Assembly (NCBI RefSeq): GCF_003402475.1
Contig: NZ_BFAB01000003.1
Location: forward strand, 1 to 64,000
DNA: 64,000 nucleotides
Direction: 5' to 3'
Source: Mycobacterium sp. MFM001
GTDB lineage: Bacteria > Actinomycetota > Actinomycetes > Mycobacteriales > Mycobacteriaceae
Shown: positions 1 to 15,609 of the stretch, in pieces
How the letters are laid out: each line of letters starts with the position of its first letter
Position numbering within the stretch: the stretch's first letter is position 1
Notes under the pieces: model-generated
What the model saw: only the letters and a program-made list of their open reading frames with translations
Told to the model about the DNA's origin: nothing
The model's database searches: none
Program-made: the position numbers and the translations under genes

Positions 1-126
1 GATGCGCCCGGCGTGCGCATTGTGCAGGCCGACCACGGGTGGGCGTCGCCGCTGCACGCGGCGGGCCGATGGGCGGCGTGGGCGGCGGCGGCCCGCTCGG
101 CGCGGGCCGCCGCCGCGCAGGCCGAG

Positions 127-2787
<2,661 letters not shown>

Positions 2788-2791
<4 letters not shown>

Positions 2792-3984
2792 GCGACACGA
2801 AGGGCACCGACACACCCGGTCAGAAGGGCGTACCGGACCAGCCCACCGAAGACGAGCTGAACGCCATGTCGCGTGAGGAGCTCGTCGAGCTCGGCGGACG
2901 GCTCGACGGCGTCGAGACCGTATATAAGGAATCGCGCTGGCCGGTCGCGGGCACCAGGGCCGAAAAGCGCGCCGACCGCCAGGTGGCGCGCTGGTTGTTG
3001 CTGGGCGGCTTTTTCGGGTTGGCGCTGCTGCTGGTCTTTTTGTTCTGGCCTTGGGAGTACAAGCCGAAGGAAGCCGAAGGCAGTTTCCTGTACTCACTGG
3101 CCACCCCGCTCTACGGCCTCACCTTCGGGTTGTCCATCCTGGCGATCGCCGTCGGCGCGGTGCTGTTCCAGAAAAAGTTCATCCCCGAAGAGATTTCGAT
3201 CCAGGAACGCCACGACGGCGACTCCCCGGAGATCCACCGCAAGACGGTGGTCGCCAACCTGACCGACGCCTTCGAGGGCTCAACGTTGCGGCGCCGCAAG
3301 CTGATTGGCGCGTCGCTGGGCATCGGCCTGGGCGCGTTCGGCCTCGGCACGCTTGTCGCCTTCGCTGGCGGCCTGATCAAGAACCCGTGGAAACCGGTGG
3401 TACAGACCGCCGACGGTAAGAAAGCCGTGCTGTGGACGTCGGGCTGGACGCCGCGCTATCACGGCGAAACCATCTATCTGGCCCGGGCCACCGGTGAGCA
3501 TCTGGGTGCGCCGTTCGTCCGGATGCGTCCGGAGGACATCGACGCGGGTGGCATGGAAACCGTCTTCCCCTGGCGGGAATCCGACGGCGACGGCATCAGC
3601 CACGAGTCGCGGGAACGGTTGCGCGAGATCATGATGGGCGTCCGCAACCCGGTGATGCTCATCCGCATCAAACCGGGCGACATGCCGCGGGTGATCAAAC
3701 GCAAAGGCCAGGAAAGCTTCAACTTCGGCGAGTTCTTCGCCTTCACCAAGGTCTGCTCGCACTTGGGTTGTCCCTCATCGCTTTACGAGCAGCAGTCCTA
3801 CCGCATCCTGTGCCCGTGCCACCAGTCGCAGTTCGACGCGCTGCAGTACGCCAAGCCGATCTTCGGTCCCGCGGCGCGCGCGTTGGCGCAGCTGCCCATC
3901 ACGATTGACAGCGACGGATACCTGGTCGCCAACGGCGACTTCATCGAGCCTGTCGGACCGGCATTTTGGGAGCGCACCTCATGA
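2788..3984 (+). CDS. qcrA: cytochrome bc1 complex Rieske iron-sulfur subunit QcrA
   Basis: Oxidises menaquinol through a [2Fe-2S] cluster. GTG 2788 (four-base overlap with qcrC) gives 398 residues. There is an acidic, polar N-terminus, three membrane helices (around residues 70-90, 110-130 and 180-205), unusual for Rieske proteins but standard in actinobacteria, then the Rieske domain: CSHLGC with ligands Cys323 and His325, and CPCH with Cys342 and His345. Cys328 and Cys344 are placed for the structural disulfide. The stop overlaps qcrB by ATGA. Confidence 0.96.
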
Positions 3985-5621
3985 GTCCGAAAATTGATGT
4001 TGGCAATCTGCTGGCCCGCCAGGCGCAGGACATCGACACCCGGTATCACCCGTCGGCGGCGGTGCGGCGTCAGCTGAACAAGGTCTTCCCGACGCACTGG
4101 TCGTTCCTGCTCGGCGAGATCGCCTTGTACAGCTTCATTGTGCTGCTGATCACCGGCGTGTACCTGACGCTGTTCTTCGACCCGTCGATGACCGAGGTCA
4201 CCTACAACGGCGTCTACCAACCGTTGCGCGGCGTGGAAATGTCGCGCGCGTACGAGTCAGCGCTCAACATCTCCTTCGAGGTCCGCGGCGGTCTGTTCGT
4301 GCGGCAGATCCACCACTGGGCCGCGTTGATGTTCGCCGCGGCGATCATGGTGCATCTGGCGCGCATCTTCTTCACCGGCGCGTTCCGCCGGCCCCGCGAG
4401 GCCAACTGGGTCATCGGCTCACTGCTGCTGATCCTGGCCATGTTCGAGGGCTACTTCGGCTACTCGCTGCCCGACGACCTGCTGTCGGGTATCGGGCTGC
4501 GCGCCGCGCTGTCGTCAATCACGTTGGGAATGCCGGTGATCGGGACGTGGCTGCACTGGGCGCTGATCGGCGGCGACTTCCCCGGCAACATCCTCATCCC
4601 CCGGCTCTACGCGCTGCACATCCTGCTGATCCCGGGCATCATCCTGGCGCTGATCGGCGTGCACCTGGCGCTGGTGTGGTTCCAGAAGCACACTCAGTTC
4701 CCGGGGCCCGGCCGCACTGAGCGCAACGTCGTCGGCGTGCGGGTGATGCCGGTGTTCGCGGTCAAGTCCGGCGCGTTCTTCGCGCTGACCACCGCCATCC
4801 TCGGCCTGATGGGCGGCCTGCTGCAGATCAACCCGATCTGGAACCTCGGTCCCTACAAGCCATCTCAGGTCTCGGCGGGCTCACAGCCGGACTTCTACAT
4901 GATGTGGACCGAGGGCCTGGCCCGCATCTGGCCGGCGTGGGAGTTCTACTTCTGGCACCACACGATCCCCGGCCCGGTCGGCGTCGCGCTGATCATGGGC
5001 TTGGTTTTCGTGCTGCTGACCATCTATCCGTGGATCGAGAAACGGCTCACCGGCGACTACGCGCACCACAATCTGCTGCAGCGGCCGCGCGACGTTCCGG
5101 TGCGCACGTCGATCGGCGCGATGGCGATCGCGTTCTACATGGTGCTGACGCTGTCCGCGATGAACGACATCATCGCGTGGAAGTTCCACATCTCGCTGAA
5201 CGCGACGACGTGGATCGGCCGCATCTCGGCGGTGGTGTTGCCGCCTCTTATCTACTTCGTCACCTACCGGTGGTGCATCGGGCTGCAGCGCAGCGACCGC
5301 GCGGTGCTCGAGCACGGCATCGAGACCGGGATCATCAAGCGGCTGCCGCACGGCGCCTACATCGAACTGCACCAGCCGCTGGGTCCGGTCGATGACCACG
5401 GACACCCGATTCCGCTGGAATACCAAGGCGCTCCGGTGCCCAACAAGATGAACAAGCTCGGCTCGGCCGGCTCGCCCGGCTCGGGCAGCCTCCTGTTCGC
5501 CGACCCGGCGTCGGAAGATGCGGCGCTTCGCGAGGCGGCGCACGCCGGCGAGCAGCGCGCTCTCACCGCGCTGCGTGAGCACCAGGACAGCTCCAACGGT
5601 GAGGTCAACGGCGAGCACTAG
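3981..5621 (+). CDS. qcrB: cytochrome bc1 complex cytochrome b subunit QcrB
   Basis: The quinone-binding, haem b subunit of complex III. ATG 3981 gives 546 residues; M. tuberculosis has 549. Haem-ligand histidines lie in transmembrane helices ([11 protein letters not shown], and [10 protein letters not shown] with IGVHLALVW), and the Qo-site region [21 protein letters not shown]-type sequence is conserved. The residue aligned with M. tuberculosis Thr313, the site of Q203 (telacebec) resistance, is Thr310 and is unchanged. A polar C-terminal extension of about 100 residues is typical for actinobacteria. Last gene of the ctaE-qcrCAB string. Confidence 0.97.
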   Translation: MSPKIDVGNLLARQAQDIDTRYHPSAAVRRQLNKVFPTHWSFLLGEIALYSFIVLLITGVYLTLFFDPSMTEVTYNGVYQPLRGVEMSRAYESALNISFEVRGGLFVRQIHHWAALMFAAAIMVHLARIFFTGAFRRPREANWVIGSLLLILAMFEGYFGYSLPDDLLSGIGLRAALSSITLGMPVIGTWLHWALIGGDFPGNILIPRLYALHILLIPGIILALIGVHLALVWFQKHTQFPGPGRTERNVVGVRVMPVFAVKSGAFFALTTAILGLMGGLLQINPIWNLGPYKPSQVSAGSQPDFYMMWTEGLARIWPAWEFYFWHHTIPGPVGVALIMGLVFVLLTIYPWIEKRLTGDYAHHNLLQRPRDVPVRTSIGAMAIAFYMVLTLSAMNDIIAWKFHISLNATTWIGRISAVVLPPLIYFVTYRWCIGLQRSDRAVLEHGIETGIIKRLPHGAYIELHQPLGPVDDHGHPIPLEYQGAPVPNKMNKLGSAGSPGSGSLLFADPASEDAALREAAHAGEQRALTALREHQDSSNGEVNGEH

Positions 5622-5662
5622 CCCGTCACGGATATTGCGCTGCCCGTGAGGCTTTCCCGCAG

Positions 5663-6298
5663 CTAGTGCTGCGCAAGCATGCGACGCAGCTGCCGTACGT
5701 GTTGCCACGGGATCACCGGCATGGCGGCCGTGACGATCCCGGCAATCACGTACGCGGTCCAGGCGGCCCCCTGATGCCCGACAGCCATCAGGTAGGTCGC
5801 CGTCGCGACCGCTATCAGCGCCACCCCCATCGCGGCCATCAGCGCAACGCTGCCGCGTAGCCAGATGCGCTCCACCGCCGCGTCCGGCAACCCGGGTCGC
5901 AGTGTGGTCAACCGTTCGGTGCGGGCCTGCTGAATTGTGGTGCGCGCCTGCGGATGTCCGGGCCGCAGCTGGCTGCCCGCGCCGCGCGCCGGCACCACCG
6001 CCGACCGCGCGGCGGCGTCGGGCCGGGCCGTGCGCCGGGCCCGCAGCAGCACCGGGATCGCCGCCAGGATGACCAGCGCCGAAACGGCGATGATGACGTA
6101 CAACACCGCCGACGAGTGTGGGCTGCCGGTGCTCTCGTGGAAGCCGCGGCCCAGGTCGGCCAGTGCGACGACGGCGGCCACGCTCACGCCGACCAGCACC
6201 AGCCAGATCGCGGCGCAGGCGCCGATCAGGATGCGGTCGCCGGTGGTCGGCGACATCGTGGACCAGCCGCGCGGGCCGGTGGAGTATCTGTCGGCCAT
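5663..6298 (-). CDS. conserved membrane protein, Rv2197c-like
   Basis: About 211 residues. Four hydrophobic segments: GACAAIWLVLVGVSVAAVV near the N-terminus, a second ending ILAAIPVLLRARR, and two near the C-terminus (LMAAMGVALIAVATATYLM and AWTAYVIAGIVTAAMPVIPW), separated by a basic cytoplasmic linker. ATG 6298 is chosen because it overlaps the mmpS3 stop (TGATG); the frame is open further upstream but only through mmpS3. Function unknown; probably made together with MmpS3. Convergent with qcrB. Confidence 0.8.
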   Translation of the reverse strand: MADRYSTGPRGWSTMSPTTGDRILIGACAAIWLVLVGVSVAAVVALADLGRGFHESTGSPHSSAVLYVIIAVSALVILAAIPVLLRARRTARPDAAARSAVVPARGAGSQLRPGHPQARTTIQQARTERLTTLRPGLPDAAVERIWLRGSVALMAAMGVALIAVATATYLMAVGHQGAAWTAYVIAGIVTAAMPVIPWQHVRQLRRMLAQH

Positions 6299-7173
6299 CA
6301 GCAGCTCGTCTGCGGGGCGTTGTTTTCGTTCGACGACAAGACCTGGCCGTCGCTGGTGGTGATCGAGCAGTTCAGCCTGCTGACCCGAAACAGGCTGGAC
6401 GCCTCCACCGATCCGACCTCCGACTGCGAGATCGGCGTGACCGTGATCGACCACGGGATGTAGACGTTGTGCTGGGTGCGTCGCCGGCCCGAGGCGTCGA
6501 CGTAGGTCACCGAGATGATGTCGCCGGGCGCTTTGGTGCCGGTCACCGAGTAGGTGACCTGCCGCGGGCCGGCCGGGGCGGTCGTGGTCGGAGGCGGAGG
6601 CGGCGCGGCGGACGTGCTCGCCGGCGGTGGCGCCGGCTCGGGCGTCACTGTCACCGTCTCTGGCGGAGGCGGTGGCGGTGGCTCGCTGGTCGGCGGCGGA
6701 GGAGGCGGCGCCTCACTGGTCGGCGGCGGAGGCGGCGGTGGCGGCGTGGTGACGATGATCTCGTCCTGCATCGGCGGTGTGGACGTGGGAGCGGTCTCGG
6801 GGGTGGCCAGTTTGTTGGTGTCGGTGCGGGCGAACAACAACGACACCGACACCACCAGGGCGATCGCCGCCACGATCGCGGCAATACCCACCACCCACGG
6901 CCAGCGCGGCGGCGTCGCTTCCTCTTCGGCCTGCTCGTCGTAGCTGTCGTAGTCGTACAGGTCGAGGTCGACCGGGACATAGGGACCGCTGGTGAAGTGC
7001 TCCGATTCCGGGGCCGAGTAGGCCCGCGAATGGATTTCGGTCTCGCTGGTCTGGACGCTGTCGTCGGCGTGGTCCCCGTCGTAGGCTTCTTCGTCGAATT
7101 CGTGGTCTTCGCTGGGCTCGACGCCGGGTTCCACTTCGTCCGAGTCCGGTCCTGGGGGATTCGGCCCGCTCAT
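6298..7173 (-). CDS. mmpS3: MmpS-family membrane protein MmpS3
   Basis: 291 residues. Acidic N-terminal cytoplasmic region (about 1-95), one membrane helix ([20 protein letters not shown], about 97-120), a long Pro/Thr-rich periplasmic linker with poly-proline runs (about 145-205), and the C-terminal MmpS domain ([22 protein letters not shown] onward) ending in a pair of cysteines. Unlike MmpS4/S5 it has no mmpL partner next to it, as in M. tuberculosis. The proline runs explain the strongly repetitive GGC/GGT stretch at about 6590-6750 on the plus strand. Confidence 0.93.
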   Translation of the reverse strand: MSGPNPPGPDSDEVEPGVEPSEDHEFDEEAYDGDHADDSVQTSETEIHSRAYSAPESEHFTSGPYVPVDLDLYDYDSYDEQAEEEATPPRWPWVVGIAAIVAAIALVVSVSLLFARTDTNKLATPETAPTSTPPMQDEIIVTTPPPPPPPPTSEAPPPPPPTSEPPPPPPPETVTVTPEPAPPPASTSAAPPPPPTTTAPAGPRQVTYSVTGTKAPGDIISVTYVDASGRRRTQHNVYIPWSITVTPISQSEVGSVEASSLFRVSRLNCSITTSDGQVLSSNENNAPQTSC

Positions 7174-7366
7174 GTCTGCCTGTCCTGTCCGCCTACATCA
7201 CCAGCGCACGCAGCGCCGCGGCTGCGTGTTCGAGTGCGCGCTCCGATAATCCTCATTGTGCCTCGCAAACCCTACCCAACCGGCACAGGCACGGCATTCT
7301 CGGCGAGCTGGTCACGGATCAACTGATGCCCCGATTGTGACCTTGCCAGTGACTGGTGTGCGCCGA

Positions 7367-7786
7367 TCAGTGCTTCTCGGGTCCGAGGTAGTACTCGAAG
7401 ACCAGACCGGCCGCCGCGCTCAGGATGAACACCACGCCGGCGACGATCAGCCACGGCAACCACAGCGCGATGCCGACGGCGGCCACCGAACCCGCCAACG
7501 CCACCAGTACCGGCCACCAGCTGTGTGGGCTGAAGAAACCCAACTCCCCTGCGCCGTCGCTGATCTCGGCGCCCTCGTAGTCCTCCGGACGGGTGTCGAG
7601 CCGACGGGCCACGAACCGGAAGAACGTGGCGACGATCAGCGCCATGCCGCCGGTCAGCACCAGCGCGGTGGTGCCGGCCCATTCCACCCCGCCGGTCGCG
7701 AACAGCTGAGTCAGCACGCCGTAGAGCACCGCGGTCACCACAAAGAATGCGGCGACGAATTCGAACAGCCTGGCTTCGATGTGCAT
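7367..7786 (-). CDS. ctaF: cytochrome c oxidase subunit IV CtaF
   Basis: 139 residues, the actinobacterial subunit IV of the aa3 oxidase. Four hydrophobic helices in two pairs separated by a soluble loop with the [14 protein letters not shown] segment and [11 protein letters not shown], typical of this family. It starts 18 bases after the ctaC stop, so ctaC and ctaF form one unit. It acts within the inner-membrane III2-IV2 supercomplex. Confidence 0.95.
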   Translation of the reverse strand: MHIEARLFEFVAAFFVVTAVLYGVLTQLFATGGVEWAGTTALVLTGGMALIVATFFRFVARRLDTRPEDYEGAEISDGAGELGFFSPHSWWPVLVALAGSVAAVGIALWLPWLIVAGVVFILSAAAGLVFEYYLGPEKH

Positions 7787-7804
7787 CGTGGTTTCCTGGC
7801 TTTC

Positions 7805-8857
7805 CTACTTACTCGCTTGGGGCGACCGCTCACCGCGGCGGGTCTCGAACGGGTGAGTGGTTTGGGCCACCGGCGGCTGGTTGATCGCCTGCAGCGCTTG
7901 AGCGTTGGTCTTGCCGGCGATCCGCTGTTGCAGGTAGGCCTTGAAGTCGTTGGGCGCCACCACCCGGACCTCGAAGTTCATCATCGAGTGGTAGGTGCCG
8001 CACATCTCGGCGCAGCGACCGACGAATGCTCCGGTCTTGGTGATCTCTTCCACCTGGTAGCGGTTCACCGAGTGGTTGGCCTCGGGGTCGGGCATCACGT
8101 CACGTTTGAACAGGAACTCCGGCACCCAGAAGGCGTGTACGACGTCAGCGGAGGCCAGCTGGAACTCGATCCGCTTGCCTGCCGGCAGCACCAGGACCGG
8201 GATCTCGGTGCTGGTGCCCACGGTTTCGACCTTGTCGAAATTGAGGTAGGTCCGGTCTGAGGTGTTGCGGCCGCGGATTGGGCCGACGAGCTCCTCGCCG
8301 TGCTTGTCCTTGCCTTCGGGCTTGGAGACCATCGCGGCTTTGCGCGCCGGGTCGGCGCCGTCGTATTTGAGCGTGCCGTCCTTGAAATCGACCTTCTGGT
8401 AACCGAACTTCCAGTTCCACTGGAAGGACGTGACGTCGACGACGACCTCGGGATCGGACGCCAGGTGCAGCATCCGCTCCTGCACCACGACGGTGAAATA
8501 GAAGAGCACCGAGATGATCAGGAACGGCGTCACGGTGAGCACCAGTTCCAGCGGCATGTTGTAGCCGAACTGGCGGGGCAATTCGGTGTCGGTGGCCTTT
8601 TTGCGGTGGAACGCCGCCGCCCAGAAGATCAGCCCCCACACGATGACCCCGACCACCAGCGAGGCGATCACGGCGCCCAGCCACAGCTCGCGGTTGCTCT
8701 CGGCCTCATGCGTGATGCCGTTCGGCCAGCCCAGCCCCAGAACCTGCTGCCAGCTGCAGCCGCTGAGGATGACCGCCAGCAGGCCCAGGGTGCCGGCCAG
8801 CAACGGCAGACGGAACCGACGGGAGCCTGCAGATCGGCCTGCCCCGCGAGGTGTCAC
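7805..8857 (-). CDS. ctaC: cytochrome c oxidase subunit II CtaC
   Basis: Accepts electrons from QcrC at the CuA site. GTG 8857 is chosen because a full AGGAGG (8865-8870) lies 7 bases upstream; this gives 350 residues. The N-terminus is a lipoprotein signal with lipobox LSGC and acyl-Cys34. Two membrane helices follow ([21 protein letters not shown], and [21 protein letters not shown]), then the CuA domain with HAFWVPEF and the ligand block [12 protein letters not shown]. The longer upstream frame lacks family similarity. Confidence 0.96.
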   Translation of the reverse strand: MTPRGAGRSAGSRRFRLPLLAGTLGLLAVILSGCSWQQVLGLGWPNGITHEAESNRELWLGAVIASLVVGVIVWGLIFWAAAFHRKKATDTELPRQFGYNMPLELVLTVTPFLIISVLFYFTVVVQERMLHLASDPEVVVDVTSFQWNWKFGYQKVDFKDGTLKYDGADPARKAAMVSKPEGKDKHGEELVGPIRGRNTSDRTYLNFDKVETVGTSTEIPVLVLPAGKRIEFQLASADVVHAFWVPEFLFKRDVMPDPEANHSVNRYQVEEITKTGAFVGRCAEMCGTYHSMMNFEVRVVAPNDFKAYLQQRIAGKTNAQALQAINQPPVAQTTHPFETRRGERSPQASK

Positions 8858-9023
8858 CTTGGCGCCTCCTGTATCCCGAGCTGGGCCGACGACGCCGGCC
8901 GCTCCCTGCAGCAGTCGAATACTACGCAGCGTAGACCACGCGGCCTGGCGCAGCCCCGCGAGCCTCCCGTTTCGCCGTTTGCCGAGTCTTGGCGGTCGGC
9001 GCGGTGCGGCATACTGGGGCCCG

Positions 9024-11959
<2,936 letters not shown>

Positions 11960-12035
11960 CGCGGCGGTGCTCGCCGTTGCGCTAGCCTGCCTAGAGCAGC
12001 GTCGCCGGAGTCAACCAGCTTAGGAGAAGCCCCGA

Positions 12036-12719
12036 ATGCCCGGTCCGTACTCGCCGAATCACGGGCTCGGCGCCGACGGACCGCCGTTCACCGACCCGCA
12101 CCCCAGCCAGCCCATTCCCAACCCGCCGGCCTACGCAGGGCCGCAGGACGCCGACACCGCAGAGCCGGCCGAGGCGGCGCCGCCGTCGGCCGCCTATCCG
12201 GGGTTGTTGCCGCCGCCGGTGCCCTACCCGAAGCGGAAGCGTCGGCGACTGGTTGCCGGCGTACTGGTGGCCCTGGTGCTGATCGGCGCGCTGACCACGG
12301 CCATCGTCTACGGCGCGCGTCAAGGTGGATCGACGTCGGCCGGCGTGTTTTCCGAGACGACGGCCAAGGCGGCAATTCAGGGCTATCTGGACGCGCTGCA
12401 ACACCGCGACACCGAGGCGATTGCCCGCAACACGCTCTGCGGCATCTACGACGCCGTCCGGGACCGGCGATCCGACCAGGCGCTGGCCAAACTGTCCAGC
12501 GACGCGTTTCGCAAGCAGTTCTCCGGCGCGCAGGTGACCTCGATCGACAAGATCGTCTACTGGTCGAACTATCAGGCGCAGGTGCTGTTCACGATGCGGG
12601 TGACCCCCGCCGGCGGGGGCCGGCCACGCGACAATGTGCAAGGCATCGCGCAGCTGCTACACCAGCACAACCAGGTGCTGGTGTGCTCCTACGTGCTGCG
12701 CACGGCGGGGACGTACTGA
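12036..12719 (+). CDS. conserved membrane protein, Rv2203-like
   Basis: 227 residues. Pro-rich N-terminal cytoplasmic tail (about 1-65), a basic KRKRRR patch, one membrane helix (LVAGVLVALVLIGALTTAIVYGA), and an extracytoplasmic domain of about 125 residues with two cysteines (TLCGIYDAV and VLVCSYVL). The domain looks like the DUF4878/NTF2-like lumazine-type fold often found on mycobacterial membrane anchors; this is a guess from the FSETTAKAAIQGYLDALQHRDT start. AGGAG stands upstream of ATG 12036. Function unknown. Confidence 0.82.
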   Translation: MPGPYSPNHGLGADGPPFTDPHPSQPIPNPPAYAGPQDADTAEPAEAAPPSAAYPGLLPPPVPYPKRKRRRLVAGVLVALVLIGALTTAIVYGARQGGSTSAGVFSETTAKAAIQGYLDALQHRDTEAIARNTLCGIYDAVRDRRSDQALAKLSSDAFRKQFSGAQVTSIDKIVYWSNYQAQVLFTMRVTPAGGGRPRDNVQGIAQLLHQHNQVLVCSYVLRTAGTY

Positions 12720-12734
12720 GTTCTCGCCGCTAGA

Positions 12735-13091
12735 TCAGTTGAACGAGTCGCCGCAGGCGCAGGATCCCGTGGCGTTCGGGTTGTCGATCGTGAAGCCCTG
12801 CTTTTCGATCGTGTCGACGAAGTCAATCGAGGCGCCTTGCACGTAGGGCGCGCTCATCCGGTCGACGGTCAGCGTCACGCCGCCGAACTCCGCGGTCAGG
12901 TCACCGTCGAGGGACCGGTCGTCGAAGAACAGGTTGTAGCGCAGTCCGGCGCAGCCCCCCGGCTGGACCGCGATACGCAACGCCAGGTCGTCGCGGCCCT
13001 CCTGGTCCAGCAGTGACTTCGCCTTGGCCGCCGCGGCCTCGGTCAGGATCACGCCGTGGGTCTTGGCGGCTGACTCGTCCTGAACAGTCAT
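12735..13091 (-). CDS. erpA: A-type iron-sulfur carrier / insertion protein (HesB/IscA family)
   Basis: 118 residues of the A-type carrier fold with the three conserved cysteines: Cys47 (GGCAGLRY), Cys111 and Cys113 (GSCACGDSF). It delivers Fe-S clusters to apo-proteins; clients encoded close by include QcrA and LipA. Orthologue of Rv2204c. It lies head-to-tail downstream of glycerate kinase with a 60-base gap and converges on the Rv2203-like gene. Confidence 0.92.
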   Translation of the reverse strand: MTVQDESAAKTHGVILTEAAAAKAKSLLDQEGRDDLALRIAVQPGGCAGLRYNLFFDDRSLDGDLTAEFGGVTLTVDRMSAPYVQGASIDFVDTIEKQGFTIDNPNATGSCACGDSFN

Positions 13092-13151
13092 TGCTTCTCC
13101 CTATATGCCTAGTCTGCTCAGTGCAATCGATTGGGCAGTAAGCCCACTGCC

Positions 13152-14258
13152 TCAACGGTACCTTGTTAAGTCGCTATTCCCGAGTTGCGCTGCCGCCGCG
13201 GTGGCCAGACCCATCAGCTGGTTGACGGCATCGACCAGGGCCAGCCGCACCGAACCGGCATAGTCGGCAATCGCGTAAGCCGCAAGAATGCCCGCCGATC
13301 GCTGTGCGGAATCGTCGAGGCAGACCTGACCGGCCAGCACCAGCACTGGAAGCTGCCGTGACCGCGCGGCGGCCGCCAGCGACCCGACCACCTTGCCGTG
13401 CAGGGATTGTTCGTCCAACTGCCCCTCACCGGTGACGAGGAGATCGGCGGCGGCAATGTCGTCGGCCAGGCCGGTGTGCTCCGCGATGATCGCCGCCCCC
13501 GATTCGCAGCGGGCGCCCAACGCGAGCAGTGCCGCGCCGATCCCGCCGGCCGCGCCGGCGCCCTGTTCGGCGCTCACTTGCCGTCCGGCCGCCGCGTCCA
13601 GCTCGACGGCCCACGTGCCGAGCCGCTGCTCCAGCTCGGCGACGGTACGGGCGTCGGCGCCCTTTTGCGGCCCGAAGACGCGGGCGGCGCCCCAGGGCCC
13701 CAGCAGCGGGTATTCGACGTCGGAGGCGGCGACGAGCTCGACCCCGGCCAACCGGCGGCGCGCCGCGTCGAGGCCGCCGAGTTCGTCGACCAGGCCGCGA
13801 CCGCCGTCGGTGCTGGCGCTGCCGCCGAGGCCGACCACGATGCGCGCCGCCCCGGCCTCCAGCGCCGCGGCGATCAGCTGGCCGACGCCACGGCTGTGGG
13901 CGGCCAGCGCGGTCTGCGGGGTCGGCGGCCCGTTGAGCAAGGCCAGGCCGCAGGCTTCGGCGCAGGCGAGGTATGCGGTGGCTGACGTGGGGTCGAACAC
14001 CCACTCGGCGTCCACCTCGCCGTCCAGCGGGCCCGATACGCGCAGCGTGCGTCGCTCCCCCAAGCGGTCGGCCAGCACGGTGACGAAGCCGGGGCCGCCG
14101 TCGGACTGAGGCGCGATCGTGATCTGGTCGCGGGGACGGGCCCGGTTCCAGCCCGCCGCGATGGCGGCGGCGGCCTGCACGGCAGTCAGGCTGTCGCCGT
14201 AGGAATCGGGGGCGATCAGGATCCGCAGGGCCGGGTGATCAGCCCCCGAGCTGCTCAT
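13152..14258 (-). CDS. glycerate 2-kinase (GarK/GlxK family)
   Basis: 368 residues. N-terminal [18 protein letters not shown] matches the family start (IAPDSFKGSLSA in GlxK). Further family blocks: [26 protein letters not shown], and [18 protein letters not shown]. It would phosphorylate D-glycerate to 2-phosphoglycerate. Orthologue of Rv2205c. Its start is 10 bases from the tandem intergenic repeat at 14269, which therefore occupies its promoter or leader region. Confidence 0.92.
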   Translation of the reverse strand: MSSSGADHPALRILIAPDSYGDSLTAVQAAAAIAAGWNRARPRDQITIAPQSDGGPGFVTVLADRLGERRTLRVSGPLDGEVDAEWVFDPTSATAYLACAEACGLALLNGPPTPQTALAAHSRGVGQLIAAALEAGAARIVVGLGGSASTDGGRGLVDELGGLDAARRRLAGVELVAASDVEYPLLGPWGAARVFGPQKGADARTVAELEQRLGTWAVELDAAAGRQVSAEQGAGAAGGIGAALLALGARCESGAAIIAEHTGLADDIAAADLLVTGEGQLDEQSLHGKVVGSLAAAARSRQLPVLVLAGQVCLDDSAQRSAGILAAYAIADYAGSVRLALVDAVNQLMGLATAAAAQLGNSDLTRYR

Positions 14259-14268
14259 TCCAGAGAAT

Positions 14269-14370
14269 CTAGCGGCGATCGCAAGCGCGGCGAAGCCGGG
14301 TGCAGCGGGTCGCCGTCAGAGACCTAGCGGCGATCGCAAGCGCGGCGAAGCCGGGTGCTGCGGGTTGCCG
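14269..14370 (+). repeat. two tandem copies of a 47-base intergenic element, family B
   Basis: Copy 1 is 14269-14315 and copy 2 is 14324-14370, with an 8-base spacer. The first 35 bases are identical (start CTAGCGGCGATCGCAAGCGC) and the last 12 differ at two positions. Each contains a short CGGC-GAA-GCCG hairpin, and the ends (CGGCGAT / GTCGCCG) are nearly inverted. A third copy, with one extra base, lies at 47031-47078 on the other strand. The pair fills the gap between glycerate kinase and the DUF3043 gene. Confidence 0.88.
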
Positions 14371-14391
14371 CCAGGAAGTAACCTGGCCACT

Positions 14392-15066
14392 GTGAAGCTG
14401 CTCGGCCGGAAGAAAGACGAGTCCGGTGTCTCGGAGGAGACCGACGCACCGATGCTCGACGACGACATCGCCACCTCCAGTGCTTCTCGCGGGTCACGCA
14501 CCACCGCGCCGAAGGGCCGGCCGACACCGAAGCGCAGCGATCGGCGTCGCGGCCCGGTCGCCCCGGCCCCGATGACCGCCGCGGAAGCCCGCGCCCGTCG
14601 CAAATCGCTCAGCGGACCCAAGCTGTCGCGCGAGGAACGCAAAGCGCAGAGCGCCGCGCGCCGGGCCCAGATGTCCCAGCGCCGCGAGCGCATGATGGCC
14701 GGCGACGAGGCCTACCTGCTGCCGCGCGACCAGGGGCCGGTACGCCGGTTCGCCCGGGATGTGGTCGATGCCCGCCGAAACGTGCTGGGACTGTTCATGC
14801 CGTCGGCGCTGGGACTGATGTTCATCATGTTCGCCGTTCCGCAGCTGCAGTTCTACATGTCGCCCGCGATGATGGTGTTGATGGTGCTCATGATGATCGA
14901 CGGGGTCATCCTGGGCCGCAAAGTCACCAAGCTGGTCGACGAGAAATTCCCGGACAACACCGAAAGCCGTTGGAAGCTGGGCCTTTACGCGGCCGGGCGG
15001 GCGTCCCAGCTGCGCCGGATGCGGGCGCCCCGGCCACAGGTCAAGCGCGGCAGCAAAGTCACCTGA
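14392..15066 (+). CDS. DUF3043 membrane protein, Rv2206-like
   Basis: 224 residues from GTG 14392 (MKLLGRKKDES), matching the known mycobacterial start; the frame also has a TTG 27 bases upstream, inside the repeat. A long basic, low-complexity cytoplasmic region (1-120, RGPVAPAPMTAAEARARRKSL) is followed by two closely spaced helices rich in Met (MPSALGLMFIMFAVPQLQFYMSPAMMVLMVLMMID) and a basic tail. Function unknown. cobU starts 6 bases after its stop, so it probably heads the cobUTS transcript. Confidence 0.87.
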   Translation: MKLLGRKKDESGVSEETDAPMLDDDIATSSASRGSRTTAPKGRPTPKRSDRRRGPVAPAPMTAAEARARRKSLSGPKLSREERKAQSAARRAQMSQRRERMMAGDEAYLLPRDQGPVRRFARDVVDARRNVLGLFMPSALGLMFIMFAVPQLQFYMSPAMMVLMVLMMIDGVILGRKVTKLVDEKFPDNTESRWKLGLYAAGRASQLRRMRAPRPQVKRGSKVT

Positions 15067-15072
15067 ACTGCC

Positions 15073-15609
15073 ATGCGGACGCTGGTGCTGGGCGGCATCA
15101 AGTCGGGTAAGTCCCAGTGGGCGGAAGCCGCCATCGCCGAGTCGCTGGAACCCGTTGAGCCCGTGTGCTATCTGGCGACCGGATCGGTAGCCGATGCCGA
15201 GGCGGGTTGGTTGGAGCGCATCGCCGAGCATCGTGCCCGCAGGCCCGAACACTGGTCGACCGTCGAGAGCCACGACATCGCAGCACAATTGCGGGTGTCG
15301 CCGAGCATGCCGACTCTGGTCGACGACGTCGGCGGCTGGTTGGCGGCCGCCCTCGACCGCCGCGGCTGGGAGTACGGGTCGATATCGGACGACGTCGACG
15401 AGATGCTCGCCGCCGTAGCCGCTTTCGATTCACCGCTTGTTTTGGTCAGCCCCGAGGTCGGGCTGACCGTGGTGCCCACCACGGCCTCCGGCCGACGGTT
15501 CGCCGACGAATTGGGCACGGTCAACCAGCGACTGGCTGACCTGTGCGATCGGGTGGTGCTGGTGGTGGCCGGGCAGCCGGTGCAGATCAAGCCCTCGGGC
15601 AGCGGATGA
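15073..15609 (+). CDS. cobU: adenosylcobinamide kinase / GTP:cobinamide-phosphate guanylyltransferase CobU
   Basis: 178 residues. Phosphorylates adenosylcobinamide and then transfers GMP, activating it for attachment of the lower ligand by CobS. P-loop [12 protein letters not shown] at 7-18, followed by the family ATGSVADAE block (replacing YIATA) and the EVGLTVVP-to-G..NQ.LA segment ([20 protein letters not shown]). In M. tuberculosis cobU is at a distant locus (Rv0254c); here it is fused into the cobTS operon. Stop overlaps cobT by ATGA. Confidence 0.94.
   Translation: MRTLVLGGIKSGKSQWAEAAIAESLEPVEPVCYLATGSVADAEAGWLERIAEHRARRPEHWSTVESHDIAAQLRVSPSMPTLVDDVGGWLAAALDRRGWEYGSISDDVDEMLAAVAAFDSPLVLVSPEVGLTVVPTTASGRRFADELGTVNQRLADLCDRVVLVVAGQPVQIKPSGSG

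Noticed and set aside
6590-6760. GGC/GGT-rich repetitive stretch suggestive of a PE_PGRS-like gene on the plus strand
   Set aside because: It is the reverse complement of the poly-proline linker of MmpS3, which has a good reading frame and family match.
15040-15080. Cobalamin riboswitch before cobU
   Set aside because: Only six bases separate the DUF3043 gene from cobU, and no B12-box-like sequence was seen.
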